Source of the DNA: Bondarzewia mesenterica
Taxonomy: Eukaryota; Basidiomycota; Agaricomycetes; Russulales; Bondarzewiaceae
NCBI GenBank assembly: GCA_004802705.1
Contig: SGPL01000011.1
Location: 7,874-71,873 of the forward strand
Reading direction: 5' to 3'
Length of the DNA stretch: 64,000 nt
In this document: positions 19,058 through 31,192 of the stretch, piece after piece
How the letters are laid out: each line of letters starts with the position of its first letter
How positions within the stretch are numbered: the first letter of the stretch is position 1
The notes under the pieces: generated by a model
Seen by the model: only the letters and a program-made list of their open reading frames with translations
The model's database searches: none
What the model was told of the DNA's origin: nothing
Translations under genes and position numbers: made by a program

Positions 19058-19228
19058 ATGGCTCAGAAAGGTCCCAACCCAGCGTTCTTTGCAGGCATCG
19101 CTCTTCTCTCCTTTGGTGCTTTCTATTATCTCGTCAATCGCCGTGCTGCGACTGCCCCGGCGTCCACTAGACCTCGTCTCAACGACCACCCCCCTCGTTC
19201 CTCCCGTTCACAGAGATCAAGTCGATAA
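19058..19228 (+). CDS. 56-residue single-pass membrane protein
   Basis: An intronless small ORF starting MAQKGPNPAFFAGI, with one hydrophobic helix (FFAGIALLSFGAFYYLV), a basic flank (NRR) and a short Ser/Arg-rich tail. The hydrophobic then basic layout suggests an N-out/C-in tail or mitochondrial/ER small membrane protein; the function is unknown. It ends at 19228, and the UMP-CMP kinase ATG is at 19250, too close for a separate fungal promoter. The two ORFs are therefore probably on one transcript, either as a true bicistron or with this as a long upstream ORF. Confidence 0.6.
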   Translation: MAQKGPNPAFFAGIALLSFGAFYYLVNRRAATAPASTRPRLNDHPPRSSRSQRSSR

Positions 19229-19249
19229 TTCGAAGCAGTAGTTTGATCC

Positions 19250-20295
<1,046 letters not shown>

Positions 20296-20470
20296 AACCT
20301 CCTTCCACTTTGCTGGAATCTGTTCGTTGACACTATCTTGTCCGCACAACTAGATAATCGGCGCCGCTATATACCATGGAGAATTGTGCGCTGGTTAGTT
20401 ACATACTGTTGCCTGTAAAACCCATTGATCTAGAAATACAACAATCGTCTTGAAACAACACGGATAAATC

Positions 20471-21691
20471 CTAGGTATACACGGCAAAGTCCACGTTGTG
20501 TGATGTTCGCGACAACACCTGCGACGACGCCCGTCCGCCTTTGGGAATCGTGAAGATCGCCCCATCAGCACATACGAGATGCGCACGTTCGTCCGCCTCA
20601 TCCTGCCAAACAAATCAATATCCCATGCATCTCATAACGGATGAGAAAAATCTGCACTCACGGGTATCCACTCCCAGCCCCCCACCCGGAAGTACTCGAC
20701 CACGGGCACCCCGTCGCCCTCCTCGACGATCTCACCATCAACATTATACCGCAACCTCACATGTTTCCCGTCTTCATACGCGCCCCCCAGAACCTTCCAC
20801 GCTTTATCCGCAAACCTCGCACGCGCCTCCTCTCCCGCGTCGCGCACGGACGGATCCCGGCTCGGGCGAACCACGACGACATCGATGGCGTCTTCGGACG
20901 GGGGATGTGCGCGGCGCAAGCGGGGCGATGCGGAACGCGGGCTCGAGCCTGTCGACGTTGACGGTGGTGAGGAAGTACGCAAAGGGCCCTTCGAGCTCGA
21001 GTTCGGTATTGGTGACGGGCACGAACGCGTCCGCAGAGGCGTCGTACCGTTGCACCGGAGGGAGGAGGTGCGCGCGGGCGGCGTACCATCGCGTGGCATT
21101 CTGTTGTGCGGCGACTTTGAAACGCTCGATGCCGGGCATCTGCTGGCGCAACGTTTCTGAGTCGTGGAGGATGGACGCGTGCAGGGACGTCGAGGTGACG
21201 ACGGCCGAGATGACGGATGTGGGTGCGGTTTGATGGGATGAGGGTGGGAGGAGGGTGGTGAGTGCGAGGGTGAGGGAGACGAGATGCGGTGAGGGGGAGA
21301 GTAAGGCGGCGAGAGAGAATAATGGCGACCCTGCGGCGCTCGGGAAGAGAGACGAGTACAGAGCGTTGGCGGTTCCCGCAGCGACTAGGGCGAGTCTGAT
21401 CTTAGGAAGCGCTTTGTCCGTCCCAGCGCGCGCATCGTGTAGCGCGTTGACGATTTCGTGCAACGTCCCGTCGCCCGAGACGAGGATAACATCCAGCGTT
21501 CCCTCGCCGTCGGTCGGATGCGCGTCGATAAAGTCGAGCACGAGCTGGCCAGCGTGTCCTGCGTGCTCCGTGGAGGATATTTGATCGGCGATCTTGTGGT
21601 GCTCGGCGAGCAAGGGCAGAACACGGTGTTCTGTGATCTGTTTGCCGGATGCAGATCCACTGACGGGGTTGTAGAGGACCAGGAGCGGCAT
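20471..21691 (-). CDS. Diacylglycerol/sphingosine kinase catalytic-domain protein, with one frame slip
   Basis: A lipid kinase of the DAGK catalytic superfamily, related to sphingoid long-chain base kinases. N-terminal motif LLVLYNPVSGSASGKQI, the catalytic loop VSGDGTLHEIVNAL, and VAAGTANALYSSLFP are clear. In sphingosine kinases proper the second motif is usually GSGDGL, so substrate is left open. The frame breaks near 20930: the upstream frame ends ...AFRIAPLAP, and the downstream frame resumes AHPPSEDAIDVVVVRPSRDP. The change fits loss of two bases in a CG dinucleotide run. A final exon follows the intron after VGGWEWIP and ends VDFAVYT with TAG at 20473-20471. About 385 residues. ATG 21691 starts at the first motif, so there is no N-terminal extension. 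Divergent from the NIT2 gene. Confidence 0.82.
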
Positions 21692-21914
21692 CGATGCTCT
21701 GGATATCTAGTAGAGCTTTGGATATCTTCGGGTGGTCGTAGGGAAAGGAAATATGAGAATAAAAAACCACTTACCGATCTTACTCACCTTTGGGATTCAG
21801 CTGAAGTGCTGAATGAGCAGGATCATCAGTCTAGATAACTGGCGCTTAGATAAGATAAGATAATGACCACTCATTGATATCTCATCTGCGTCTCCCACCA
21901 GGACGAGTCACCGA

Positions 21915-23467
21915 ATGTTCCTCACCTGGCTCACCCGACGAATACACAGATCATCCCTCTCCCACCTCTCTCGCAGCCTCGCATACATGTCTTCGCCCGC
22001 GCCCACATTCAAGCCCTTCAATCTCGCGCTCATCCAGCTCGGCCAGATCGGTGCCGACAAGAGCGCCAACCTTGCCCACGCGAAGGAGATGATCCTCAAG
22101 GCCGCGCGCCCAGAGGCGAGTCAAAGGCCCGATCTCGTCGTTCTACCCGTGCGTAACCACCGTCTGTGTCTGCACGAATGACTGTGACGCCCGGGCATAT
22201 GGTAGGAATGCTTCAATTCGCCGTACGGACATGTACACTTCCCCGTGTACGCTGAGGCGATCGGTTATACCCCCGGCGAGAACTACGACGTGCGCTCCAG
22301 TCAGAGCGAGAGCGTCAAAATGCTCTCAGAGGCCGCCAAGGAGGCCGGCATTTGGCTCATTGGAGGTGCGTCTGTTCATGTCTGCTTTCTCCCGCATCTA
22401 GTCAACTTCCTTACCACTGCGTCCAGGCTCCATTCCCGAGCGGGACGCCGCGGATGGGAAGCTGTACAACACTGCGACCGTTTACAATCCTCAGGGTGAG
22501 TGTCCATTCCTGCACGATTTGACTCAAACACAGAGGCAGGTAAAGGCGATCTCGTCGCGACACACAGAAAAGTGCACCTGTTCGATATTGACATTCCTGG
22601 GAAGATCACTTTCAAGGTAACATACACCCGAATCATCCCACTTGATGCAGATTTTTGACGCGTTAGTTCAGGAAAGCGAGACGCTGACGGGCGGTAAAAC
22701 TATGAATCACTTTGATACTGGTATACCCGCTTCTTCCTCAATGCCGCCGTTCTTAAGTTTTACTGACGCCGAATCAGAGTTTGCTCGCATCGGCCTCGGC
22801 ATTTGCTATGATGTGCGTTTCCCCGAGCTGGCAATGACTGCAGCGCGGAAAGGTCCGTGTCGATTCACCGGCATCTAGAGCTCGTCTCAATCTCATACCA
22901 ATTTTGTAGGATGTCAAGTCCTCATATACCCTGGCGCTTTCAACATGACTACTGGCCCTCTCCACTGGGAGCTCCTCCAACGATCTCGGTATGTTAATTT
23001 GTATCATCCTTGGGGCAGAACTAGATGTTGACCTCAGCGCTTTAGGGCCATCGACAATCAGGTTTTCTTCTCGATGTGCAGTCCAGCGCGAGATCTGAGC
23101 GCGGGATACCACGCTGTAAGCCTTCGCGCCTTCTCCAGGGTTGGGCGTTCCTCAATGACTTGACCATGCAGTGGGGACATTCAATGGTGGTCGATCCTCT
23201 GTAAGTAAAACTGACAGAACAGATCGAGAAGCTGATCCGAGACGACGAAAAAAAAATTACAGTGGGGCCAAACTCGCAGAGGCCGAAGACGGAGAGTCGA
23301 TCGTGTACGCTCACATAGGCCAGTGCACTTCCATCTTTTTCAAGGGATGCGATTGTCTGACGCCGTGCATCACAGATCCGAAGACGTTCAACGAAACACG
23401 CGCAGGTATTCCTGTGACGACGCAACGGCGATTTGACGTGTACCCGGATGTGTCCAATGGGCTATGA
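21915..23467 (+). CDS. NIT3: Carbon-nitrogen hydrolase, omega-amidase NIT2/NIT3 type
   Basis: Nitrilase-superfamily omega-amidase that hydrolyses alpha-ketoglutaramate or related amides to the 2-oxo acid and ammonia. The core starts [18 protein letters not shown]. The active-site set is visible: Glu in [15 protein letters not shown], Lys in [15 protein letters not shown], and the catalytic Cys in [15 protein letters not shown]. The C-terminus [13 protein letters not shown] is typical of NIT2/NIT3. About ten short exons. Two in-frame ATGs exist, at 21915 and 21987. The 24 residues between them are Arg/Ser/Leu-rich without acidic residues ([16 protein letters not shown]), like a mitochondrial presequence, while the second ATG would give the cytosolic core (MSSPAP). 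Confidence 0.9.
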
Positions 23468-23766
23468 GGTTGTGAACATTTTTATTTCTTGTCCACGAGC
23501 GCTGTGCAGAAGTTGTATTTTTGTTGATACCAACTGGAAGGAATCGGATGAGACAAGTTTCATTGACTAAGCGCCGAAGAGCGATGGTGGCTGTGGGTGT
23601 GTCAGCGTCACTTACCAAAAAAAGGATGGCAATGTGGATGGAACATGCTCGAAATTTCTGGGAGCTTCTTAGGCTCTTCTTTATCTCTTAACGCGCAGCC
23701 GCTCGTCTCTTTAAGTCTTACTGTCACCTTCCCTATACGTTCCCTACAGCCCTCCCGACATTCATA
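23468..23766. other. Spacer upstream of the DnaJ gene
   Basis: About 300 nt holding the NIT3 3' end and the DnaJ promoter. No gene and no clear heat-shock element array recognised. Confidence 0.4.
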
Positions 23767-25286
23767 ATGGTCAAAGAAACGTTCGTCGTTCTCCCAGGCG
23801 TGGGGATTGGGTTGACTTACATCTGAGTGCTTGCAGGAAATTCTACGATCTCCTTGACGTCCCACCAGACGCGTCCGAGGCTGACTTGAAAAAGGCGTAC
23901 CGCAAAAAGTGCATCCCTTCATCCCTTCATCGATTTGACAACATGGCTGACATTCCTTTTTTTCTTCTCCAGAGCGCTGCGCCTCCATCCGGACAAGGGC
24001 GGAGACCCCGACATGTTCAAGGAGGTGACGCATGCGTAAGTCATCAACGTGGCGATGCTCTAGGATCAATCATATCCTGACTTCATTTTTCGCTCACAGA
24101 TACGAAATCCTTTCCGACTCACAAAAACGAAGCATATATGATACGCGGGGAGAGGCTGGCCTGTCAGAATCGGGCGGAATGGGTGGAATGGATCCACAGG
24201 TGTGAAGTCACTTTTTATTTCTCGAAATATCTCATAACTTACGTCAAATTGCTTGCACTGTCCACAGGATCTCTTCAGCCAGCTATTCGGTGGAGGCGGG
24301 TTCTTTGGCGGCGGGCCCGGCTCGTCGCGCAGGGAGGGACCACGACGGAGCAAAGATTTGGTGCACCGCGTGCATGTCTCGCTTGAGGACTTGTACAAGG
24401 GCAAGACGACGAAGTTGGCGCTGACGCGGAATGTGATTTGCACCAAGTGTAACGGCAAGGGTGGGAAAGAGGGCGCAGTGAGAACGTGCACGACGTGCCA
24501 GGGCCGCGGGGTCAAGGTGACACTGCGGCAGATGGGCCCGATGATTCAGCAACTGCAGCAGCCGTGCGACGATTGTTCGGGCACGGGCGAGATTATCAAT
24601 CATAAAGACAAGTGCAAGACGTGCAATGCGCGCAAGGTCGTGGCCGAGAAGAAGATGCTTGAGGTGCACATCGACAAGGGCATGAAGGGCGGTCAGACCA
24701 TCGAATTCCATGGCGAGAGCGACCAGGCGCCGGGTGTGGAACCCGGCGATGTGATTATCGTCATTGAAGAGAAGCCGCACGACCGTTTCAAGCGCCAGGA
24801 GACCAACCTCATCACGGAAGTGGAGATCGATCTGCTCACCGCGCTTGGTGGTGGCAAGTTCGCCATTAAGCACCTCGATGAACGTGCACTGATCGTCAAT
24901 CTCGTGCCCGGCGAAGTCCTCAAGCATGGTACGTGCATCGTCTGCGTTTGAAGAATTCTTGTTCCTTACTGACATCGTCGATTTTGGGTTTTCTAGATGA
25001 TGTGAAAGTCATTCATGGCCAGGGCATGCCTTCGCAGCGTCATCACGAGCCTGGTGATATGTACGTCAAGATCAACGTCGTCTGGCCAGATCACATCGAC
25101 CCCGATAAGATCCAGTTCTTGGAGCGCGCACTGCCGGCGCGCAAGCCTGTGGAGAAGTTCGCGAAGAGCATCCATCTGGAGGAAGTTGATCTGATGGACG
25201 TCGACCCACGACAGCGCGAGCGGGCGATGGACGATGCGATGGACGAGGACCAAGGCGAACCGCGTGTGCAGTGCGCGAACCAGTAG
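23767..25286 (+). CDS. YDJ1: Type I J-domain co-chaperone (Ydj1/Mas5, DNAJA family)
   Basis: A cytosolic Hsp70 co-chaperone that stimulates ATP hydrolysis and delivers substrates. Start MVKETKFYDLLDVPPDAS; the J-domain has HPDKGGDPDMF with the HPD motif split close to an intron. A G/F-rich linker (LFGGGGFFGGG) is followed by the zinc-binding region with four CxxCxGxG-type repeats: CTKCNGKG, CTTCQGRG, CDDCSGTG and CKTCNARK (the last lacks the usual glycines). The substrate-binding domain ends with HHEPGDMYVKINVVWPD. The C-terminus is CANQ, a CaaX box, so the protein is probably farnesylated and partly membrane-bound like yeast Ydj1. About 400 residues, six or seven exons. Stop TAG 25284-25286. 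Confidence 0.95.
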
Positions 25287-25349
25287 TGCTTGTGCTGGTC
25301 GCGGGTACTGTCGTATGCGTGTACGACCTTTTTTTGCTAATCTGCTAGC

Positions 25350-25440
25350 TGTTGGATAGGTTCTCTGTCTGTCTGTCTGTCTCATCATATATGTATTGTC
25401 ACCCGCATTCCTCGTTACTCTCTTCCTTCCTTCCTTCCTC
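25350..25440 (+). repeat. Simple tetranucleotide repeats in the DnaJ 3' region
   Basis: A CTGT repeat (about five units) near 25362-25383 and a CTTC repeat (about four units) near 25424-25440. Both are in the 3' flank between convergent genes. Confidence 0.7.
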
Positions 25441-25764
25441 CTTTCACTTTCTGTCGTCTTTTGTTGCTACGCTGCATCTTTCGCATCCTCGTTCGCCTGC
25501 ACCATCGCATTTTCCGCGCTGTCATCGATGATAATACACTGCGTATAGAATAAGGCACTTCTTGTCTTTGCTTTGTCTTTGATAGGAATTCCACTCTACG
25601 GACGCCCTCCCTGCTTCACCCATCTTCCTCCCCTATTGCCCTCCACCTTCGTGTGTTTGTCCGTAGGTACGGGATATAGAATATCAGCTCACGATGTGCG
25701 ATGTATGATGGTTTTTATATACAAATATAAATCAACGGCGAACGTCCGTTTTCTCTTGGCAGTG

Positions 25765-26541
25765 TCAGTCCCAACGCGTCTGTCGGCTCGGCGATGAGCA
25801 ATGCGATCATCGACTGAGGAAAGCCAAAGAAGTTTCGATCGTACCTGCGGATTCAGTTTGAACTTCTCATACGCTTCTCGGTTGAACAGGCTGACTTCCG
25901 TCTCGTTCTCTGTGTTATAGGTGGACAAGCAGAAAGCAGTAGGCTTGAGATCATCAAGAATAAAAAGCAAGAGATGCGCACCGAAGCCGCATGCAGCGAG
26001 GTCTTGGAATCATCGTCCAAAAACAATTCGTCGTGATCGAGGTTTATGATGAGATTTGTCGTCTTCATTTTTTTTGTGCACGTTTCCATAAATCGGTCAG
26101 CGCAGGAGAGCATGAGACAGACATACCTTAGCCCCGTGCGCCTTGGTATATGTCTTGAGCGTATCTACAAGAGCACAGGATACCCCCGACCTGGCTATGA
26201 CGACAAGTCGGGGAATAGGGTGGGCAGGTGGGTGACTTACCGAAGTGGACTGAACGGTAGGGCTTCCACGGGGATTGCGTCTCGATGGCTTTGAACCGCC
26301 CCCACCACGCACGTCAGGACTCCCCAATCGTACGGAGAAAAAAAAAGATGGGGAGAGAAGGCTTACTTTGTCGTGCTAATTGTTTGAGTTGGCCGACGGT
26401 GGTCGTCTCGAGGTTGATGTCGTGGAGGACGAGGGAACGTTCGGTGCGGTATTCGAAGGATTTGACGATGCGGATGGTGAGTGTTGCGGAGGTTTTTGGG
26501 AGGGCGAGGTTGGTGAGCGTGTCGGAGATATCTGTAGCCAT
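25765..26541 (-). CDS. UPF0538 family protein (C2orf76 homologue)
   Basis: A small conserved eukaryotic protein of unknown function. Exons on the - strand read LTIRIVKSFEYRTERSLVLHDI with ETTTVGQLKQLARQ, then WKPYRSVHF, DTLKTYTKAHGAK, NLIINLDHDELFLDDDSKTS, and ENETEVSLFNREAYEKFKLNPQ. The short last exon TRWD-stop follows a GT...AG intron and ends at TGA 25767-25765. Each block matches the order in UPF0538. ATG at 26541 gives a 20-residue Ala/Thr/Ser-rich leader before the conserved core. Five exons with very short introns. The ubiquitin-like look of the core suggests a beta-grasp fold, an inference only. Confidence 0.85.
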
Positions 26542-27309
26542 TGGAGGGGATTTGGTGCGGAGGGTTGGTGTGGTACTGGTGGTCGTGAGCTTCTCAGGAT
26601 AGGGGGTGAAGCAGAATCGCTTTGATCTAATCAGTCCAAGTTACTGTAGATCTTAATCTTATCTTTCTGATGAACGCCCGAATTCATTTCAAATCATTGA
26701 CTCGGAGTCCTTTGCTCATCAACGCATCAACGTTGAACGTTGAAGTTTGAAGAGATATCATCTTGTTTGACATTCCCACCAGAATGCAGGCGCTATCTAC
26801 ATAACTCTTTGCATTTCCCACTGGCATCTGAGGCGTACAGGAATCCGAGACTCATCGGGAGCGATGTTTGCTGTGCAGGTTCACAGTCTCCGAAATGATG
26901 CATCAAGCTGTGATGCAAACTCGGAGTCACGGAACACGGTGAACGCTAAGCATCATATCTTTGCGGGGCACTCGTCACACGTGAGGGCAGGCAGAGCACG
27001 GCATATATTGCGGGCGCAAGAGAGACTAGACACTGTAAAAACGAGCGAGAAGAGTCCGATGAAATATATATCTGTGAGATAGAGAAGTGGGAACAACGAG
27101 CGAGGTAGCAGCGCAAACGAGAGGGGCGATAAGCAGCGTAAGAGTACAGGGTATAGGCGGGGTGGGCGAAAGCTCCGGTGCTTTCCGGCCCCGACAAAAG
27201 AGAGAAAACCCCGGGCCGAGGCGAGCTGCGACACCCGCGTGGAAGGAGACGACGACGCGTCCGGTGAGCCTCGGCGGAAACCCAAGAAAGAAGGAGGAGG
27301 GGACTTGCC
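26542..27309. other. Spacer between UPF0538 gene and the retroelement
   Basis: About 770 nt with no gene recognised. 26,640-26,900 is A/T-rich and resembles single-copy promoter sequence for the UPF0538 gene. From about 26,950 the base composition becomes GC- and purine-rich on the + strand like the element, so the left element border probably lies between 26,900 and 27,310. No terminal repeat could be placed by eye. Confidence 0.4.
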
Positions 27310-28400
27310 TTAGCGGACGGGTGGCATGGAGTAGCGCACAAAGGCAGAGTGAAGCTCTGGCTTTGCTTGTATGTAAGGGGCGAGTATCTGGGCGTGCTTG
27401 CTCAGGTAGAGCGCGAAGGCGTCGGACGCCCACCTGCCTTTGTGCTTCATGACGTCGAAGGGAACGCCTCGCAGGAGGTATTCCAGGGTGGCGCCGATGC
27501 GGATCCCATGGCCTTACAGAGGGTTGAGTCCGGCGTCGCGAGAGGCCTTGGATACGCGCTGCAGGAAGCAGGTCTTGGTTAGGGGCCGGTGGGAGCCGTT
27601 GTGCCGGTAGGCAAAGAGGTGGCCATCAGGGGGAGGGCGATTGACGTCGAGGTGATGCCGAAAGGCCTCCTCTGGGTCAGAGAGGTCGCCTTGTTTGGCC
27701 CATGAGACCTCCTCGCCGTTGCGAGCCGATTTGGTCCTCGGGATGAAGAAGACCGTGGTTTGCAGGGAGTTCCGGTCGTGATCGACGCGAATGTCAGACG
27801 GCTTGATGTGGGTGGAGGGGTCGAATGCGTTGAGGCGCGGGACGGTGAATTCACCCAGGCGCGCGGCCGTGTAAAAGGTGGTGGTGAGGCACGCGAAGAT
27901 GGCCGCGTCGAGGGGGTCAGTCAGGTCTAGATTCGAGCAGATGGAGATGATGATGGCCGGAGTGTAAGGGAGCCGCTTTTTGCGTCGGGCTGATGAGGGG
28001 GCGAGGTTCTCAGCTGCCTTGACGATAGCGCGAAATTCGTCTTCGTTGATCGTCCAGGGGGCACCGTGAAGGATGTGCCAGGCGCAGACGCCGTGGATAT
28101 AGTTGCTTATGGTGGACCCGGGGTATGATCCAGCAAGTGCGGCGGCGAAGGAGGAGATGAGGGTCATCGAGGCCGGGACGCGCTGGGTCTCTAGGACATT
28201 GCGTGTGTCGCAGAAGACGTGGAAGACGAGAAGGCCCGATCCATACGTTTCATTGGTGCTCTCTGCCCAGGCGTGCGAGAGAACGTCGAAGACCCGAGAG
28301 ATGTCGGCCTCCGAGAGGTGGGTATTTTGGCCGTGGTGGTCGAGGGCAGAGCGTAGCAGGCGGAGAGGGCGCCAGAGCCTAAGCCGCTCACGGCATAGGC
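27310..28400 (-). pseudogene. Tyrosine recombinase of the retroelement, with an in-frame TAA
   Basis: Site-specific recombinase that would integrate the circular cDNA. The N-terminal SAM-like part reads HAWAESTNETYGSGLLVFHVFCD. The catalytic part has TFYTAARLGEFTVPRL (first Arg), a Lys-bearing beta turn near IPRTKSARNGE, then after the stop GHGIRIGATLEYLLRG (the HxxR box), KGRWASDAF (the H/W position) and Tyr in FALYLSKHAQILAPY, ending PPVR-stop at 27312-27310. A TAA interrupts the frame at 27516-27514, directly before GHGIRIG, where relatives usually carry a codon such as CAA. A single C-to-T change would explain it. Everything else is intact, so the lesion is young or an error. Confidence 0.82.
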
Positions 28401-28597
28401 AGTGGGGGCAGAGCGGGGAGATGCTTGGGGTGAGGTGGGGAGGGTATGGTTGCGGGGGTCTAGAGGGAGGGACACGGGGAGCTGTGGGGAGCAAGGTCAG
28501 CAAAAGGGGAGAGGTTAAGGCAGGAGGGGGTGAGGCACCACGAGGGGAGCGGAGGGAGAGAGACGCACGCAAGGCGGTGTTCCACCGTGGGTTGGGG

Positions 28598-31135
28598 CTA
28601 ATTGAAATAGCTTTTGCAAGCGAGGAGCTCTTCTCCCTGATGCTGGAGTGCTCGCTGGAGAGCGAGGGCATTTTGCTCGCGGCGCGAGGCTTCTCTGATA
28701 GGGGGAGAAGGGAGGGGTCGAGCAGGCTCGCTCGCGTGTGGGGGCNCGTCNAACTCGACGAGGNGACCTGCGACATTGGGGGGAAGATCGAGGGGAGGGA
28801 GAAGCTTGCTGCGAGGGGGGTAGATGCCCCTGGAGGGGCCGTCCGCGGGGTTGGAGGCCGAAGGAACGTATNGAGTATGGATTTCGCAGCTATGGAGTTC
28901 GCATAGCTGGTGGATGNGTTTGAAAANGCGGTTTGTCTGCCAGTTTCGACTGCGGCCTCGCCACCATCCTTCGACGACACCNGAGTTGTCCCCAAAGAGC
29001 TTGATGCAGGACCCGGGAGCGANGGAGGGGAGGATGGAACGTGCGAGTAGTTCGAGGCCGAGGGCCTCTGCCCAGCCGATGTCCCTGCCGTCGCGCGCCC
29101 AACNGGGTAGGAGGCGCCACGCTCGCCAATGATNCNCGACCGTGATTGCGATGCCGTGGCCTGAGCTGNCNTCCGAGAAGGNGCAAAAATCGACGAGANC
29201 GATTGGGCCTGGAAGGGCGCGCTGGAGGGAGGGGGCGGCGAGGCNATTTGTCCACCAGTCGAGNTCCGNGCGAGTGCCTCGAGGGGGGGGAACGAGGCAT
29301 NAAAGGACGGTCACGGAAGAGNCCNAGCATGGCNTCCAGCTCTGTGAGGTANGCGCGGCCAGCNGGNACNACCATNGAGGCATGNAGGAGCTTACCNTAN
29401 AGGCCNTGNANCTGCTCCAGNGTGTGCGTGCGNCTCTCNTGCCANNCNGNGATNGCTTGNAGNTANTTCTNNTTCTTGNNNNCNGGAAGNGACACGGTGC
29501 GGGACGNGATGTNCCANTGNAANCCGATGTAGGTGGGGGAGGTGCNNAANGGGACGTCTTTGGANGTTTCCCAGNNGAGGCCNAGTTGATCCGANATNTN
29601 NTTGATGTCGGAGANGTTGTANGTGAAGNGGGCNTCCTCNGNTGAGCGNGGGGAGGAGNNNGAGAGGTCTNNNAGNGCGGCGGAGGNNTCNTCNTCNAAN
29701 TCAGCGCANCNNCCGTCNGGNAGNTCTGCGCCNCGGAACNAGAGNCGNCCNCCGTCCTGCTTTTGNCCNCCGTTGGCNGAGATGTCNCGCGCCCANCNNT
29801 GNCGNAGNNGGTTGTANTCNGGGAGNTNNTGCTTGAGGATGCGGAAGAANATGTGGTCGTCNACCCACTTGGAGANGGGGCCGATGCCGNTNTGACGGAA
29901 NATNTCTGNNCCGGCGTCGCCNGTTTCGCCNTANAGGCCAGCNCCGGATGANAGNCCGAAGCAGTCNCAGGTGTCNATGGCGAANGAGTCNTCNCCTTCN
30001 AGGCGGACGACGAGNCCGGGCCACTGNGAGGGNAGGATTGGGATGGAGCGNTAGGCNTCCGAGATGTCNCGCACNGCGGCTTGAGATCCCGGNGGAAGNT
30101 GCCANATAAGGANGGAGANGACNGAGAAGGTNCCCCAGGTGCANGGNTANAGNTTGGANTCGATGGAGGANTTGATGGANGNGANTCCTCGGNNGGGNTG
30201 CCTGGGGNNGGAGAGGTTCTGGACCAGGCGGAACTTTCCNGGCTTNCCNGGTTTNGGAACCATGGAGATNGGGGANGANTGNAAGGGCCCGATGAGGGCT
30301 TCGATNTCGNGNTTTGATAGGGGGCCGATGTATCGTCCCTTNCTGATTTCTNTNTGNNNAATNTCANTGAANGCNGCNTTATGTTCGGGNATATTAAGAT
30401 TATTNNGNGGNGTGAAAGTACTANGGATGGGNTGGATGCCNGCGTCGAAACCNNNACTGATATGNGANTNNAGNAGNGGGTATTTANNNAGNAGNTNCGA
30501 NTGNNGCAGNTAGNGNTGCCANGCTNCNGCNNGCAGNGGGGTGACNGGNTCAGTTCTTCTGNNCGCGAGGGCACGNCTGAGCGCCGTGNTCCGNNCTGCC
30601 GCATCCNGANCANTCGTGNCGNGAGTCGTGNGANGGGCTGGNNCAACCGTTCGGGCGCTGCCAGTCGGAGCAGANNGTGANGCCNGCNGGGTTGNTGAGG
30701 CGNCCNTGCTCGGNGCGGTGGCANTGNGCNGGGGTGNCNNCATCCCAGAGNAGGGANGAGGNGCANTTGGCNANNNNGTGCCGGTGGCGGCCGAGNCANA
30801 CNGCGCAGGCTGANAGGCCGGNGGANCCTGCGCNGNGGCGAAAAAGACGCGCTGGAAGAGGCGGCGGGGAGATCGCACGCCGGACGAGGGGATCGGCGGC
30901 GTGGAGGGGCGCGGTGTGGAGAGAGGGAGCGGGAGCTTCTCCTCGGCGGCGGAGGGGAGCGTTGAGCTCGANGACCACGTGCACGAGGGAGATCACGCTG
31001 GGTCCTCTGGGACGAGAGATTGAATCTGTCAATCTGGGGGGGCATGTAGCGAAAGGTGCCGGCGCAGGGTGGCAAGTGGGGAGCGCGACGGGAGGCGCAT
31101 TGGGTGCATGGTGTGGCATGAGCGGGGGGAAGCAT
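28598..31135 (-). pseudogene. Reverse transcriptase-RNase H region of the retroelement (N-rich, frame change)
   Basis: RT motifs survive among many ambiguous residues: KGRYIGPLS, GKFRLVQNLS, RSIPI, a DCF motif, and the catalytic box WxDDHxFFRIL (about 29,850). After a frame change near the eight-G run at 29283-29290, the RNase H part reads LDWWTN (about 29,255), KLFGDN with GVVEGWWRGRSRN (about 28,990), and IHTxYVPSASNPADGPSRG (about 28,850), the typical RNase H end of DIRS-type pol. The N-terminal 80 residues (about 30,880-31,130) are Arg/Pro-rich. I call it a pseudogene because the RT and RNase H frames differ; a consensus error at the homopolymer is an equal possibility. Confidence 0.75.
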
Positions 31136-31192
31136 GTGGCATGTAGCGGGAGGTGCGTGGTGCGGGGAGAGGAGGGAAGACGTTAGCGAGGG

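Noticed and set aside
28103..28906. A 267-codon open frame on the + strand over the recombinase.
   Set aside because: Antisense to the recombinase with Gly/Arg-rich low-complexity composition; no domain.
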